DNA of 64,000 bases from Romboutsia lituseburensis (GCF_024723825.1 NZ_JANQBQ010000001.1:3162001-3226000); one strand, 5' to 3'. Positions 26,513-36,638 are shown, counted from the first letter of the stretch. The notes: generated from the letters alone by a model not told the origin. Program-made: numbers and translations.

Positions 26513-27832
26513 ATGAGCAATCAACTTAAAAAGACTCTAGGATTATCTGCAGCTCTTTCTACAGTAGTTGGTATGGTTATAGGATCTGGAGTGTTTTTTA
26601 AACCTCAAGCTATCTATACAGCTACAAATGGAGCTCCAGGTCTTGGAATAATAGCATGGGTTTTAGGTGGAATTATAACTATCACAGCAGGTCTTACAGC
26701 AGCAGAAGTTTCAGCTGCAATTCCAAGAACTGGAGGTATGATGGTTTATATTGAGGAAATCTATGGGCAAAAACTAGGTTTTTTAACTGGATGGATGCAA
26801 ACTGTACTTTTTTTTCCAGGAACAGTAGCAGCTTTAGCTGTAATATTTGCTCAACAAGTAGCAGAGTTACTAGGATATTTACCTAGTGATATGATGGTTG
26901 TTTTACCCGTGGCAATTGGAATTATATTATTTATAGCTTTATTAAATACGATAGGTTCCTCTTTAGGAGGAACAATACAAACAATTGCAACTATAGGTAA
27001 ACTAGTGCCTTTAATATTAATAATTATATTTGGATTTATAAAAGGAAATGGAAATCCAATAATTACTCCTATGGTTGGACAAGGAAAAACTGTTGCAGGT
27101 GCATTAGGACAAGTTTTAATAGCAACTTTATTTGCATATGATGGATGGATAAATGTTGGAGCTATAGCAGGTGAAATGAAAAATCCAGGTAAGGATTTAC
27201 CGAGAGCTATAGTTGGAGGCTTATCTGTAGTTATGGCAGTTTATATAGTAATAAATTTAGCATATTTATGGGTAGCGCCAGCATCAGAATTAGCCACAGC
27301 CACAGCACCAGCAGCATTAGTTGCTCAAAGAGTGTTTGGATCTGTTGGAGGAAAATTAATAACTATAGGTATATTAATATCTGTATTTGGTGCATTAAAT
27401 GGATATTTACTTACTGGTCCAAGAGTTCCTTATACTTTGGCTAAACAAGGAACGCTTCCAGGTAGTAAAACTTTTTCAAAGCTAAATAAAGGTGGTGTAC
27501 CAGCTAATGCTATTTGGTTACTAGCAGTATTAGCATCCTTATATGCTCTTTCTGGTCAATTTAATCTTTTGACAGACTTAACAGTATTTACTATATGGGT
27601 ATTTTATGTATTTACTTTTGTAGGTGTAATAAAGTTAAGAAAAGATAGACCACAGCTAAATAGACCTTATAAAGTTCCTCTATATCCAATAATACCTTTA
27701 ATAGCTATAACTGGAGGTCTAATTGTTATAGTAAATCAATTGATTACAGCGACTATGATAGCTTTAGGAGGAATAATAATAACATTGATAGGTATACCTG
27801 TTTACTCAGTTACAAGTAAAAATGTAAAATAG
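26513..27832 (+). CDS. APC-family amino acid permease (SteT-like)
   Basis: This 439-residue integral membrane protein has about twelve helices and belongs to the amino acid-polyamine-organocation family. ATG 26513 follows AAGGAGG. The first-helix signature VVGMVIGSGVFFKPQAIY is typical of LAT-type exchangers such as SteT, a serine/threonine antiporter. YDGWINVGAIAGEMKNPGKDLPRAI is also typical. The substrate cannot be set from sequence. It stands between lepA and hemW, which are adjacent in many Firmicutes, so it appears to be an insertion with its own promoter region and terminator. Confidence 0.9.
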   Translation: MSNQLKKTLGLSAALSTVVGMVIGSGVFFKPQAIYTATNGAPGLGIIAWVLGGIITITAGLTAAEVSAAIPRTGGMMVYIEEIYGQKLGFLTGWMQTVLFFPGTVAALAVIFAQQVAELLGYLPSDMMVVLPVAIGIILFIALLNTIGSSLGGTIQTIATIGKLVPLILIIIFGFIKGNGNPIITPMVGQGKTVAGALGQVLIATLFAYDGWINVGAIAGEMKNPGKDLPRAIVGGLSVVMAVYIVINLAYLWVAPASELATATAPAALVAQRVFGSVGGKLITIGILISVFGALNGYLLTGPRVPYTLAKQGTLPGSKTFSKLNKGGVPANAIWLLAVLASLYALSGQFNLLTDLTVFTIWVFYVFTFVGVIKLRKDRPQLNRPYKVPLYPIIPLIAITGGLIVIVNQLITATMIALGGIIITLIGIPVYSVTSKNVK

Positions 27833-27843
27833 AAAATTATAAT

Positions 27844-27879
27844 AAAAATCTCTACTCTTTTAAGAATAGAGATTTTTTT
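27844..27879 (+). terminator. Intrinsic terminator after the permease
   Basis: ATCTCTA (27848-27854) pairs with TAGAGAT (27867-27873), followed by a T-run and preceded by an A-run. Confidence 0.85.
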
Positions 27880-28079
27880 AATATAAACATTAAATAGTAA
27901 TAAATTAAATTTTTTATTATGCAAGTATTAATAAAGGTTAAATTGCAAAAAATATATTTTAGACAAATAAATAAAGTTTAAATAGAATCTTATATTATTT
28001 ATATTTACCTATGGTATAAAATGGGTAATTAATATAAGATAAAATATAGAAACTTTTAAAATTTAAGAGAGGTAAATGA

Positions 28080-29222
28080 ATGTTAGGACTTTATATACAT
28101 ATACCATTTTGTATAAGTAAATGTAATTATTGTGATTTTAACTCATGTAAGTTAGATTTTGATATGAAAAAAAGGTATTTAGATGATTTAGAAATAGAAA
28201 TGAAATTGTATAATGATGATATTAAAAAAAATAATCTAGAAAATGAGATTACTAGTATATTTATAGGAGGTGGAACTCCAAGTATATTAAGTAGTAGTGA
28301 AATAAAAAGACTATTTAATTCAATAAAAAATAATTTTAATGTGAAAAAAGAAGCAGAAATAACTATGGAATGTAACCCAGGTACATTGACTAAAGAAAAA
28401 TTAATTACTATGAAAGATGTAGGCGTAAACCGACTAAGCATTGGCTTACAAGCTGTTCAAGATTATCATTTAAAATCTATAGGTAGAATACACAGCTATG
28501 ATGAGTTTGAAAAAAATTATAAGGAAGCTATAGATGTTGGATTTAATAATATAAATGTAGATTTAATGTATGCTCTTCCAAATCACAAATTTGAAGATTG
28601 GCAAGAAAGTTTGAAAAAAATAGTGAAATTAAATCCTTCTCATATATCAGCATATTCATTAATTTTAGAAGAAGGTACAAAATTATATGATATGTATGAA
28701 AATAATGAATTTGAAGTTATAGATGAAGATACAGATATTAATATGTATAATTATACAATAAATTATTTAAAAGAAAATGGATATAACCAGTATGAAATAT
28801 CTAATTATTCAAAGTCACGTTTTGAATGTGAACATAATATATTATATTGGAAATGTGAACATTATATAGGTTTAGGACCAGGGGCATCAGGTTATATTGA
28901 AAATTATAGATATAATAATGTTGAAAGTCTGGATGAATACCATAATAAATTAAGCGAAAATAAAAAACCTATATCTAATTTAGAGAAATTGAGTATAGAA
29001 GATAAAATACAAGAAAAAATATTTATGGGATTAAGAATGAATGAAGGAATCAAGTTTGATGATTTTAGAAAAGAATTTAAAATAGAGTTTAAGGAAAAAT
29101 ATAGAAAACAAATGGACGATTTAAAGGCAAAAAAGCTTATAAATGAAAGTATAACTGGGATTAGCCTCACTCAAAAAGGAAGAGAAATATCAAATAGCGT
29201 GTTTATAGAATTTATAAATTAA
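28080..29222 (+). CDS. hemW: Radical SAM heme chaperone HemW
   Basis: HemW is a coproporphyrinogen oxidase-like radical SAM protein thought to insert heme into respiratory enzymes. The 380-residue protein starts at ATG 28080 behind AGAGAGG. The cluster motif is C11-x3-C15-x2-C18 followed by DF, the HemW rather than HemN pattern. GGGTPS and GLGPGASGY are family segments, with a C-terminal HemN domain. It precedes hrcA, as in many Firmicutes. In an anaerobe with little heme the role may be different, which is inference. Confidence 0.94.
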   Translation: MLGLYIHIPFCISKCNYCDFNSCKLDFDMKKRYLDDLEIEMKLYNDDIKKNNLENEITSIFIGGGTPSILSSSEIKRLFNSIKNNFNVKKEAEITMECNPGTLTKEKLITMKDVGVNRLSIGLQAVQDYHLKSIGRIHSYDEFEKNYKEAIDVGFNNINVDLMYALPNHKFEDWQESLKKIVKLNPSHISAYSLILEEGTKLYDMYENNEFEVIDEDTDINMYNYTINYLKENGYNQYEISNYSKSRFECEHNILYWKCEHYIGLGPGASGYIENYRYNNVESLDEYHNKLSENKKPISNLEKLSIEDKIQEKIFMGLRMNEGIKFDDFRKEFKIEFKEKYRKQMDDLKAKKLINESITGISLTQKGREISNSVFIEFIN

Positions 29223-29232
29223 TCCAAAAGTG

Positions 29233-29263
29233 TTGACAAAGATAAAATATAATGATATATAAT
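29233..29263 (+). promoter_or_regulatory. Sigma-A promoter of the hrcA heat shock operon
   Basis: TTGACA at 29233-29238 is followed by TATATA (29256-29261, spacer 17) or TATAAT (29258-29263, spacer 19). It lies directly upstream of the CIRCE operator. Confidence 0.75.
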
Positions 29264-29276
29264 ATATATAATCTTT

Positions 29277-29303
29277 TTAGCACTCGGATATAGTGAGTGC
29301 TAA
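29277..29303 (+). promoter_or_regulatory. CIRCE operator (HrcA binding site)
   Basis: TTAGCACTC-N9-GAGTGCTAA is a perfect CIRCE inverted repeat (29277-29285 and 29295-29303). HrcA binds it and represses the heat shock operon. It sits between the promoter and the hrcA ribosome binding site. No second CIRCE is seen before dnaK or dnaJ. Confidence 0.98.
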
Positions 29304-29323
29304 CAGCGTGGAGGTAATATAGT

Positions 29324-30343
29324 ATGGAACTAAATGAAAGAAAATTAAAAATCCTCAAGGCTATAGTTAAAGATTATATAGAGACAGCTGAAGCTGTAGG
29401 ATCAAGGACTATATCTAAAAAACATGATTTAGGTGTTAGTGCTGCTACTATAAGAAATGAAATGGCTGACCTTGAAGAACTTGGTTACCTTGTTCAGCCT
29501 CACACTTCTGCTGGTAGAGTTCCAACTGAAAAAGGATATAAACTTTATGTTGATTCACTTATGAGTCAGTGTGAATTAAGTAAGGAAGAAAAGTGCTTAA
29601 TAGAACAATGTGTAAAAGATAATGTGGATCATATAAAGGATTTAATTCATGAAACTTCTAAGCTGTTATCTCAGCTTACTAACTATACAACGGTAGCTGT
29701 GACTAAAAGTTTAGTAAATCAGAGTGTTATCAAACATATACAGTTAGTTGAGATGAGTGATAATAAAATCTTGCTAATAGTTGTAACAGACCAAGGTGAT
29801 ATAAAAAATGCAAACCTTGTAACAAATGTTTATTTAGAGCAATCTAAACTAAACTTAATTTCAGATAATCTTACAAGAAAACTTGCAGGAAAAAGCATAA
29901 CTGATTTAGATGAAAGGTTAATTGCATTTATAAAATATGAAATAAGTGAATATTCGGCGCTTATAGATGAGTTAATAAGTGCTTTGAATTTTGAAACATC
30001 AGAAGATGATCTTTTAGTTTCTTTAAGTGGAGCAACTAATATATTTAGTTATCCAGAATTTAATGACATATTGAAAGCAAAATCTTTCTTAAATATGCTA
30101 GAAAAGAAAGAAACAATAGCAAGTATGGTCAGGGCTAAGGGAATTCAAAAAGATAATATTAACATAATTATAGGTAGTGATAATGATTGTGAGCTAGCAC
30201 AAGATTGTAGTGTAGTTACTGCAACCTATAATATAAGTAATGATTTAGTAGGTAAGATAAGCTTTATAGGGCCTACAAGGATGGATTATGCTAGGATATC
30301 AGCAATTATGAATTACATGAGCTTATTGTTTAGCAAAAAATAA
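29324..30343 (+). CDS. hrcA: Heat-inducible transcription repressor HrcA
   Basis: HrcA represses its own operon through the CIRCE element 21 bases upstream. The 339-residue protein starts at ATG 29324 behind GTGGAGG. The N-terminal winged helix has VGSRTISKKHDLGVSAATIRN and the following segment MADLEELGYL; the rest is the HrcA core with GPTRMDYARI near the end. It heads hrcA-grpE-dnaK, the usual class I heat shock order. Confidence 0.97.
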   Translation: MELNERKLKILKAIVKDYIETAEAVGSRTISKKHDLGVSAATIRNEMADLEELGYLVQPHTSAGRVPTEKGYKLYVDSLMSQCELSKEEKCLIEQCVKDNVDHIKDLIHETSKLLSQLTNYTTVAVTKSLVNQSVIKHIQLVEMSDNKILLIVVTDQGDIKNANLVTNVYLEQSKLNLISDNLTRKLAGKSITDLDERLIAFIKYEISEYSALIDELISALNFETSEDDLLVSLSGATNIFSYPEFNDILKAKSFLNMLEKKETIASMVRAKGIQKDNINIIIGSDNDCELAQDCSVVTATYNISNDLVGKISFIGPTRMDYARISAIMNYMSLLFSKK

Positions 30344-30361
30344 ATTAAGGGGTGTAATGTC

Positions 30362-30946
30362 TTGCAAGAAAATAACATAGAAAAAGAAGAATTAAAAGAA
30401 GAAATAGATAATTCAGCTGAAGAAACAGTTGAACAAGAAGAAACAAAAGAAGAAACAAAAGAAGAAACTAACTGTGATGATAATGTTACTGACATAAATG
30501 AAAAGTTAGAAGAAAAAAATTTACAAGATGAAATAGACAAAGTAAATGATCAATATCAAAGGCTTCAAGCTGAATATGCAAACTATAGAAGAAGAACTCA
30601 ACAAGAAAAAGAAACTATAGGTTTATTTGCAAATGAAAAAATACTAAATGACTTAATACCAGTTATAGATAGTATGGAAAGAGCTTTAGAAGCTTGTGAC
30701 GATAAAGAAGACTCTATGTATAAAGGCATAGACTTAGTATACAAGCAATTACAAGATACTTTAAATAAATTTGGTGTAGAAGAAATAGATGCTTTAGACC
30801 AAGAATTTGATCCAAACTTACACTTAGCTGTAATGCAAGAAGTTATAGATGGAGTAGAAGCTAATAAAGTAGTAATGGTACTTCAAAAAGGATACAAATT
30901 AGGAAGTAAAGTATTAAGAGCTAGTATGGTTAAAGTTTCTTGTTAA
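30362..30946 (+). CDS. grpE: Nucleotide exchange factor GrpE
   Basis: GrpE releases ADP from DnaK. The 194-residue protein begins at TTG 30362 behind AAGGGGTG (30347-30354); no in-frame ATG is well placed. The N-terminus is a long acidic stretch with imperfect Glu-rich repeats (EETKEETKEETN), then the coiled coil and the beta-wing domain with YRRRTQQEK and VLQKGYKLGSKVLRASMVKV, the GrpE signature. It lies 18 bases after hrcA. Confidence 0.96.
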   Translation: MQENNIEKEELKEEIDNSAEETVEQEETKEETKEETNCDDNVTDINEKLEEKNLQDEIDKVNDQYQRLQAEYANYRRRTQQEKETIGLFANEKILNDLIPVIDSMERALEACDDKEDSMYKGIDLVYKQLQDTLNKFGVEEIDALDQEFDPNLHLAVMQEVIDGVEANKVVMVLQKGYKLGSKVLRASMVKVSC

Positions 30947-31018
30947 TAAAACTTTATACAAAATACAATATAAAAATAACTTTAAAATTAATATAAAATA
31001 ATTTAGGAGGAATCAATC

Positions 31019-32860
31019 ATGGGAAAAATAATAGGTATAGATTTAGGAACAACTAACTCTTGTGTTGCAGTATTAGAAGGTGGAGAACCACAAATAATAA
31101 CAAACTCAGAAGGTATGAGAACAACTCCATCAGTAGTAGCTTTTACTAAAGATGGTGATAGAATAGTAGGAGAGCCTGCAAAAAGACAAGCAGTTACAAA
31201 TGCTGATAAAACAATAATATCAATAAAAACTCATATGGGAACAGATTACAAAGTAGATATAGATGGTAAAGGGTATACTCCACAAGAAATATCTGCTATA
31301 ACATTACAAAAATTAAAGGCAGATGCTGAAAGTTACTTAGGTCAACCTGTAACAGAAGCTGTTATAACAGTTCCAGCTTACTTTACAGATGCTCAAAGAC
31401 AAGCAACTAAAGATGCTGGTAGAATAGCAGGACTTGACGTTAAGAGAATAATAAATGAGCCAACAGCTGCTGCGCTTGCATACGGAATGGATAAATTAGA
31501 TCAAGATAAGAAAATATTAGTATTCGACTTAGGTGGAGGTACATTTGACGTTTCTTTACTTGAAATCGGAGATGGAACTTTCGAAGTTTTAGCTACAGCT
31601 GGTAACAACAGATTAGGTGGAGATGACTTTGACCAAGTATTAATAGACTACTTAGCTGATGAATTCAAAAAAGCTGAAGGTGTAGATTTAAGAAATGATA
31701 AAATGGCTCTTCAAAGATTAAAAGAAGCTGCTGAAAAGGCTAAAAAAGAGTTATCATCAACAATGACAACTAACGTAAACTTACCTTTCATAACAGCTAC
31801 AGCTGAAGGACCAAAACACTTAACAATAGATATATCAAGAGCTAAATTTGATGAATTAACTTCTCATTTAGTAGAAAAAACTATGGAACCAACTAGAAGA
31901 GCATTACAAGATGCTGGTTTATCTACATCTGATATAGATGATGTATTATTAGTTGGTGGTTCAACTAGAATACCAGCAGTTCAAGAAGCTGTTAAGAAAT
32001 TCATAGGAAAAGAACCTCATAAAGGAATAAATCCAGATGAATGTGTTGCAGCAGGTGCTGCTATACAAGCTGGTGTATTAACTGGAGAAGTTAATGATTT
32101 ATTACTTCTTGATGTTACTCCATTATCATTAGGAATAGAAACTATGGGTAACGTAATGACTAAGATAATAGAAAGAAATACAACTATACCAACTAAGAAA
32201 TCTCAAGTATTCTCAACTGCTGCTGACAACCAAACTGCTGTTGATATACATGTATTACAAGGTGAAAGAAGTATGTCTTTCGATAACACTACTTTAGGTA
32301 GATTCCAATTAACAGATATACCACCAGCTCCAAGAGGAATACCTCAAATAGAAGTTACTTTTGATATAGATGCTAATGGTATAGTTCATGTTACAGCTAA
32401 AGATTTAGGTACTGGAAAAGAGCAAAAAGTAACTATAACTTCAGGAACTAACTTAAGTGAAGAAGAAATAGAAAGAAAAGTAAAAGAAGCTGAAATGAAT
32501 GCTGAAGCTGATAAGCAAAAGAAAGACAAAATAGAAGCATTAAATCAAGCTGATTCTACTATATACCAAATGGAAAAAACTTTAACTGATGCTGGAGATA
32601 AAGTAGATGCAGCTGCTAAGAGTGAAGTAGAAGCTGAAATAGCTAAATTAAAAGAATTAAAAGCTAAAGAAGATGTGACAGCTGAAGAATTAAATAAAGC
32701 TATGGAAGAATTAAACAATAAATTCCACAAAATAGCGGAACAAATGTATCAACAAGCTCAAGCTACACAAAGTGAAGCTCAAGGTGCAAATGATCAATCA
32801 CAAGCTAAAGATGATAATGTAGTTGATGCTGACTTTACAGAAGTAAATGATGAAAAATAG
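31019..32860 (+). CDS. dnaK: Chaperone DnaK (Hsp70)
   Basis: DnaK is the ATP-dependent Hsp70 chaperone. The 613-residue protein starts at ATG 31019 behind TAGGAGG. It opens [16 protein letters not shown] and has [12 protein letters not shown] and [13 protein letters not shown] in the ATPase domain, the substrate-binding domain, and an acidic tail ending with DADFTEV. The codon choice is the most biased in the window, as expected for a highly expressed gene. A hairpin at 32971-33003 separates it from dnaJ. Confidence 0.98.
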   Translation: MGKIIGIDLGTTNSCVAVLEGGEPQIITNSEGMRTTPSVVAFTKDGDRIVGEPAKRQAVTNADKTIISIKTHMGTDYKVDIDGKGYTPQEISAITLQKLKADAESYLGQPVTEAVITVPAYFTDAQRQATKDAGRIAGLDVKRIINEPTAAALAYGMDKLDQDKKILVFDLGGGTFDVSLLEIGDGTFEVLATAGNNRLGGDDFDQVLIDYLADEFKKAEGVDLRNDKMALQRLKEAAEKAKKELSSTMTTNVNLPFITATAEGPKHLTIDISRAKFDELTSHLVEKTMEPTRRALQDAGLSTSDIDDVLLVGGSTRIPAVQEAVKKFIGKEPHKGINPDECVAAGAAIQAGVLTGEVNDLLLLDVTPLSLGIETMGNVMTKIIERNTTIPTKKSQVFSTAADNQTAVDIHVLQGERSMSFDNTTLGRFQLTDIPPAPRGIPQIEVTFDIDANGIVHVTAKDLGTGKEQKVTITSGTNLSEEEIERKVKEAEMNAEADKQKKDKIEALNQADSTIYQMEKTLTDAGDKVDAAAKSEVEAEIAKLKELKAKEDVTAEELNKAMEELNNKFHKIAEQMYQQAQATQSEAQGANDQSQAKDDNVVDADFTEVNDEK

Positions 32861-32970
32861 GTTACACAAATAAAGAAATTTGTATATAATTAATATAGAA
32901 TTCGAAAAGAGTATCTTTTCAAAAGTATTCAGTCATTAAATTAAATAGATTAGAATACTAAAATAATAAT

Positions 32971-33003
32971 AATAGCTTGTAGTATGATATTCTACAAGCT
33001 ATT
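32971..33003 (+). terminator. Hairpin between dnaK and dnaJ, partial terminator or processing site
   Basis: AATAGCTTGTAG (32971-32982) pairs perfectly with CTACAAGCTATT (32992-33003) around nine bases, followed by a weak GTTTTGT. It would lower, not abolish, read-through into dnaJ, or protect the dnaK mRNA end. Confidence 0.7.
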
Positions 33004-33032
33004 GTTTTGTAAGATGAAGGCGGTGACAAATA

Positions 33033-34187
33033 TTGAGTACTAAAAGAGACTACTATGAGGTGCTAGGTGTAGATAAAAATGCAGATGCTCAGACACTAAA
33101 AAAAGCATATAGAAAATTAGCTATGCAATATCATCCAGATAGAAATCCTGATAATAAAGAAGCTGAAGAAAAATTCAAAGAGATAAATGAAGCTTATGAA
33201 GTGTTATCTGATGATACAAAAAGACAAACATATGATCAATTTGGTCATGCAGGAATGAATGGTCAAGGTGGATTCGGTGGCCAAGGATTTGGTGGTCAAG
33301 GTGGATTCGGCGGATTTGAAGATATATTTGGAGATATGTTTGGAGATATATTTGGCGGAGGCTTTGGCGGTTCAAGACAAAGAAGAAGAGGTCCAGAGCG
33401 TGGAGCTGATATTAGACATAGTATAGATATAACTTTTGAAGAAGCTGCTTTTGGTAAAAAAGCATCTATAAAAATTAATAGAAGTGAAGAATGTAGCGAA
33501 TGTAATGGAAGTGGTGCAAAGCCAGGAACAGGAAAGAAAACTTGTCCAACTTGTAATGGTGCAGGAGAAGTTAGAACTGTTCAAAGAACTCCATTTGGTA
33601 ACATAGCAAGTTCAAGAACATGTAGTGCATGTAATGGAGAAGGTGAAATAATAGAAACTCCATGTACTAAATGTGGTGGAAAAGGTCACACAAGAAAAGT
33701 TAAGACTATAGAAGTTGACATTCCAGCCGGTATAGATGATGGCCAAATGATAAAATTATCAGGGCAAGGCGAAGTAGGAAGTAAAGGTGGACCTAGAGGA
33801 GACTTATACTTAGTTATAAATGTTAAACCACATTCACTATTTACTAGAGAAGGAAATGATATATACTTTGATATGCCTGTAACATTTGTTCAAGCAGCAC
33901 TTGGAGATGAAATAGAAGTTCCAACATTAGATGGTAAAGTTAAATATACTATTCCAGAAGGAACTCAGACTGGGACGGTATTTAGACTAAGAGAAAAAGG
34001 TATACCAAGAATTAGAGGTAACTCTAGAGGTGATCAGTACGTCAAAGTTATCGTAGATACACCTAAAAAATTAAACGAAAAACAAAAAGATCTTCTAAGA
34101 CAATTTGCAGCAGAATGTGGAGAAGAAGTTCACGAAAAGAAAAGAACTTTCGGTCAAAAAATAGAAGATATGTTTAAAAAAAAATAA
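33033..34187 (+). CDS. dnaJ: Chaperone DnaJ (Hsp40)
   Basis: DnaJ stimulates DnaK ATPase and delivers substrates. The 384-residue protein starts at TTG 33033 behind AAGGCGGTGA. It has the J domain with HPD ([10 protein letters not shown]), a Gly/Phe-rich linker built of FGGQGG-like repeats, four CxxCxGxG zinc repeats (about residues 150-215) and the C-terminal beta domains. Full length. It closes the heat shock cluster; the next conserved gene, prmA, is 26 kb away because of the glycan island. Confidence 0.97.
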   Translation: MSTKRDYYEVLGVDKNADAQTLKKAYRKLAMQYHPDRNPDNKEAEEKFKEINEAYEVLSDDTKRQTYDQFGHAGMNGQGGFGGQGFGGQGGFGGFEDIFGDMFGDIFGGGFGGSRQRRRGPERGADIRHSIDITFEEAAFGKKASIKINRSEECSECNGSGAKPGTGKKTCPTCNGAGEVRTVQRTPFGNIASSRTCSACNGEGEIIETPCTKCGGKGHTRKVKTIEVDIPAGIDDGQMIKLSGQGEVGSKGGPRGDLYLVINVKPHSLFTREGNDIYFDMPVTFVQAALGDEIEVPTLDGKVKYTIPEGTQTGTVFRLREKGIPRIRGNSRGDQYVKVIVDTPKKLNEKQKDLLRQFAAECGEEVHEKKRTFGQKIEDMFKKK

Positions 34188-34190
34188 AAA

Positions 34191-34222
34191 AAAGCTCTAG
34201 GATATTTTCCTAGGGCTTTTTT
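34191..34222 (+). terminator. Intrinsic terminator after dnaJ
   Basis: AGCTCTAGG (34193-34201) pairs with CCTAGGGCT (34209-34217) with one G-U pair, flanked by A- and T-runs. Confidence 0.9.
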
Positions 34223-34305
34223 ATTTAGAAAAGTAACATGAAATTTTCAAACTCATAATATATATTATACAAAGTAGTTTAAAAAATTAAAGGTGGGGGA
34301 TAAAT

Positions 34306-34779
34306 ATGGAGACCTTATTTATAGATGGTAAGAAAATTTCAACCGAACAAGAGTTACATGAATATTTGAAGTATAAGTTAAAAAAAGAGCATAATATAAA
34401 TTTAGATGATATTCATCAAGATGATATATCTAGGGGAAGGAAAAAGAAACCAGTTCAACCACAAGGACCTAAACAAGTTTATTTAAAGTATATGGTTCCG
34501 TATAAAATAGAGCTAAATTCAGGTTGTAAACAAATGATATTTGGTGTTTTAGTAGATGCTCATGGTCATCCTGTCAAAAATGCAATGATAGAATTTGAAA
34601 TATCTGATTATGATTTGGGTACAATGAGTTTTAGCCCTGCAATAAGTTTTGGAGATGGATGCTTTTTCACTACATTTATAGCAGAGTGTCCCGGTCGAGG
34701 GTGTCTTAAATTAACAGCTGTTGGAACGACATTGAACAAAGAGATACCAATATGTGTATATAATACTAACTGTTATTAG
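34306..34779 (+). CDS. Unrecognised protein: barstar-like N-terminus plus Ig-like domain
   Basis: I do not recognise this 157-residue protein as a known family. ATG 34306 follows GGTGGGGG. Residues 1-30 (METLFIDGKKISTEQELHEY) resemble the opening strand and helix of barstar. A basic, proline-rich linker follows (RGRKKKPVQPQGPKQ). Residues about 60-155 look like a bacterial Ig-like domain of the invasin type, with GVLVDAHGHPVKNAMIEFEI and later cysteines (CPGRGCLKL). There is no signal peptide, so it is cytoplasmic or packaged by another route, for example in the spore. It is flanked by terminators and stands alone. Confidence 0.65.
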   Translation: METLFIDGKKISTEQELHEYLKYKLKKEHNINLDDIHQDDISRGRKKKPVQPQGPKQVYLKYMVPYKIELNSGCKQMIFGVLVDAHGHPVKNAMIEFEISDYDLGTMSFSPAISFGDGCFFTTFIAECPGRGCLKLTAVGTTLNKEIPICVYNTNCY

Positions 34780-34799
34780 TAATAGAGTTGAAATTATAA

Positions 34800-34829
34800 A
34801 AAGAGTAAATCAAATTTGATTTACTCTTT
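34800..34829. terminator. Bidirectional terminator between convergent genes
   Basis: A perfect 30-base palindrome: AAAGAGTAAATCAAA (34800-34814) pairs with TTTGATTTACTCTTT (34815-34829). It can terminate the plus-strand gene ending at 34779 and the minus-strand gene ending at 34830. Confidence 0.88.
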
Positions 34830-35372
34830 TTACATTGAAATAATAGCTAATGTTTGAATTTGACTAAATATAGCTTGAGATAAACTATTAATAATTTCTT
34901 GATCTATATCCATATCTTTTAAAGCTAAAAATGTCATAAAAGCATTTATAACTATTTTTTCGTATATATAGAAATAAGTAGGTTTATCCATTAAATATTC
35001 TTTATTTCTTATGGATTCATTTATAATAGTAAGTTCATCTATAGTTGAAAACATAACAGCCTTGGCTGTAGTAGATTTAATTTCAGATTGCTTTAAAGTA
35101 TTATATTTTTCTATTGAAAAATTATTAAAATCTATAAGAATTTTATAAATTTCTTTTGAATCTTTATTTTTTAATTCATCTTTTGTTTGCTTAGAAACAA
35201 AATGAGCTCTACTTTTTATATCATCTAATTTATCATTATAAAATTTAAGCAAAGATTTTAACTTTATATTATCTTCAACATCTTTTTCATCATCTTTAAG
35301 TTGCCAATCTTTATATTTATCAGAAACTAATTGTATATCTTGAAATAGTTTTAATGATTCTAGTTTATTCAT
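34830..35372 (-). CDS. Helical protein of unknown function
   Basis: I do not recognise a family. The 180-residue protein is mostly helical by composition (Lys, Glu, Asp, Leu and Ile in heptad-like spacing), acidic and lysine-rich, without a signal peptide or clear membrane segment; a mildly hydrophobic stretch lies near residues 135-155. The minus-strand ATG at 35370-35372 follows a GGGGG run. It is the last gene before the glycan island and is divergent from its first gene, so a regulatory or accessory link is possible but unsupported. Confidence 0.65.
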   Translation of the reverse strand: MNKLESLKLFQDIQLVSDKYKDWQLKDDEKDVEDNIKLKSLLKFYNDKLDDIKSRAHFVSKQTKDELKNKDSKEIYKILIDFNNFSIEKYNTLKQSEIKSTTAKAVMFSTIDELTIINESIRNKEYLMDKPTYFYIYEKIVINAFMTFLALKDMDIDQEIINSLSQAIFSQIQTLAIISM

Positions 35373-35445
35373 AATAATCCCCCCTAAGTTGTTACTATTA
35401 TTTTTTATAATAACAATAGTATAATCTATTAATTAAATATAATAA

Positions 35446-35459
35446 AGAAAATGTTTTCT
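35446..35459 (+). promoter_or_regulatory. Palindromic operator candidate upstream of the glycan island
   Basis: AGAAAATGTTTTCT is a near-perfect inverted repeat and matches a cre-like pattern with two mismatches. A TTGACA at 35478-35483 lies 18 bases downstream. It is in the 256-base gap before the first ROK gene. Confidence 0.4.
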
Positions 35460-35628
35460 ATAAAAAATGAAAAGTTTTTGACAAAATAAGATATTTATAG
35501 ATAAACTTAAATATTTGAACTTTTACTATTAAAAACCTTCATATAATATAGAATTAATAAAACTTAATCAATAATACAAAATTAATTACTTAAATAAATT
35601 TACAATGTTTAAATAAAGGGAGGCAATT

Positions 35629-36567
35629 ATGTATTTTATAGGAGTAGATATTGGGGGGACTGGTGTACAAGCTGGTATTGTAGATGAAAGTGGAAGTATA
35701 CTTTTCAGAAAAGAATGCACAACAAATGTGAATTCAGGATTTGAAAGCATAATGGATGATATAAATACTTTAGTTAGAGAACTGATAAAAGAAAATAATC
35801 TAAGTATGGATGATATAAAATCAATAGGATTTGGTGTTCCAAGCTTTATAAATAAAAAAGGATTGGTAACTTGTGTAAATTTAGGTTGGCATGAAGTTGA
35901 CTTTATACAAGCCTTAAAAAACAGATTTCCAGATGTTAGTGTTTATGCAGAAAATGATGCTACAGTAGCAGCATTAGGAGAAGCTAAATTTGGAAGTATG
36001 AAGGATAAAAATATAGCTGTTATGTACACTTTAGGAACAGGTGTAGGTGGTGGAATTATAATAAATGGCAAGGCATTTACAGGAGCCAATGGTATGGGAT
36101 CAGAGATTGGTCATACAGTGATTGGAGAAAATTATTTTGATTGTAATTGTGGAAATAATGGATGTCTAGAAACCTTTTGTTCAGCTACTGCTATTATAAA
36201 GCATGCTCAAAAGCTAATTGAAGAAGGAAAAAATAGTAAAATTATTGAACTTGCTGAAAATAACTTACAAAATATAAATGCAAAGATGGTATTTGATGCT
36301 TATAGAGAAAATGATGTAGTTGCATTAGAAACCATAAATAGATTTAAATCATATCTGGCAAAAGCAATGTCTGGAATGATAAATACTTTAGATCCAGATG
36401 TAATATCTATAGGTGGTGGTGTATCTAGAGCTAGCGACATAATATTAGATGGAATAGAAGACTTGATAAGGCAACAAATATTATACAAAAAAGAAGACTT
36501 TGCAGATATAGTTTGTGCAAATTTAGGCGCGGATGCAGGTATTATAGGAGCAGCATTTTTAAATTAA
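35629..36567 (+). CDS. ROK family sugar kinase (glucokinase-like, zinc motif intact)
   Basis: ROK kinases phosphorylate glucose, mannose, N-acetylglucosamine or N-acetylmannosamine in the cytoplasm. The 312-residue protein starts at ATG 35629 behind GGGAGG. It has the phosphate motif DIGGTGVQAGIV, the catalytic aspartate in YAENDATVAA, GTGVGGGII, and the ROK zinc segment GHTVIGENYFDCNCGNNGCLE with conserved cysteines. No N-terminal helix-turn-helix is present, so it is an enzyme and not a repressor. As first gene of the island it likely phosphorylates mannose or GlcNAc freed by the downstream hydrolases (inference). Confidence 0.9.
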   Translation: MYFIGVDIGGTGVQAGIVDESGSILFRKECTTNVNSGFESIMDDINTLVRELIKENNLSMDDIKSIGFGVPSFINKKGLVTCVNLGWHEVDFIQALKNRFPDVSVYAENDATVAALGEAKFGSMKDKNIAVMYTLGTGVGGGIIINGKAFTGANGMGSEIGHTVIGENYFDCNCGNNGCLETFCSATAIIKHAQKLIEEGKNSKIIELAENNLQNINAKMVFDAYRENDVVALETINRFKSYLAKAMSGMINTLDPDVISIGGGVSRASDIILDGIEDLIRQQILYKKEDFADIVCANLGADAGIIGAAFLN

Positions 36568-36638
36568 TTTTAAAATAAGCTATAATTTTATTATAAAAAC
36601 TACACTAAGTATATGAATAATTTGTAGAATATTGAATT

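Noticed and set aside
30421-30475. Tandem repeat in grpE
   Set aside because: The GAAGAAACAAAA-type repeat encodes the normal acidic N-terminal tail of GrpE and is short and imperfect.
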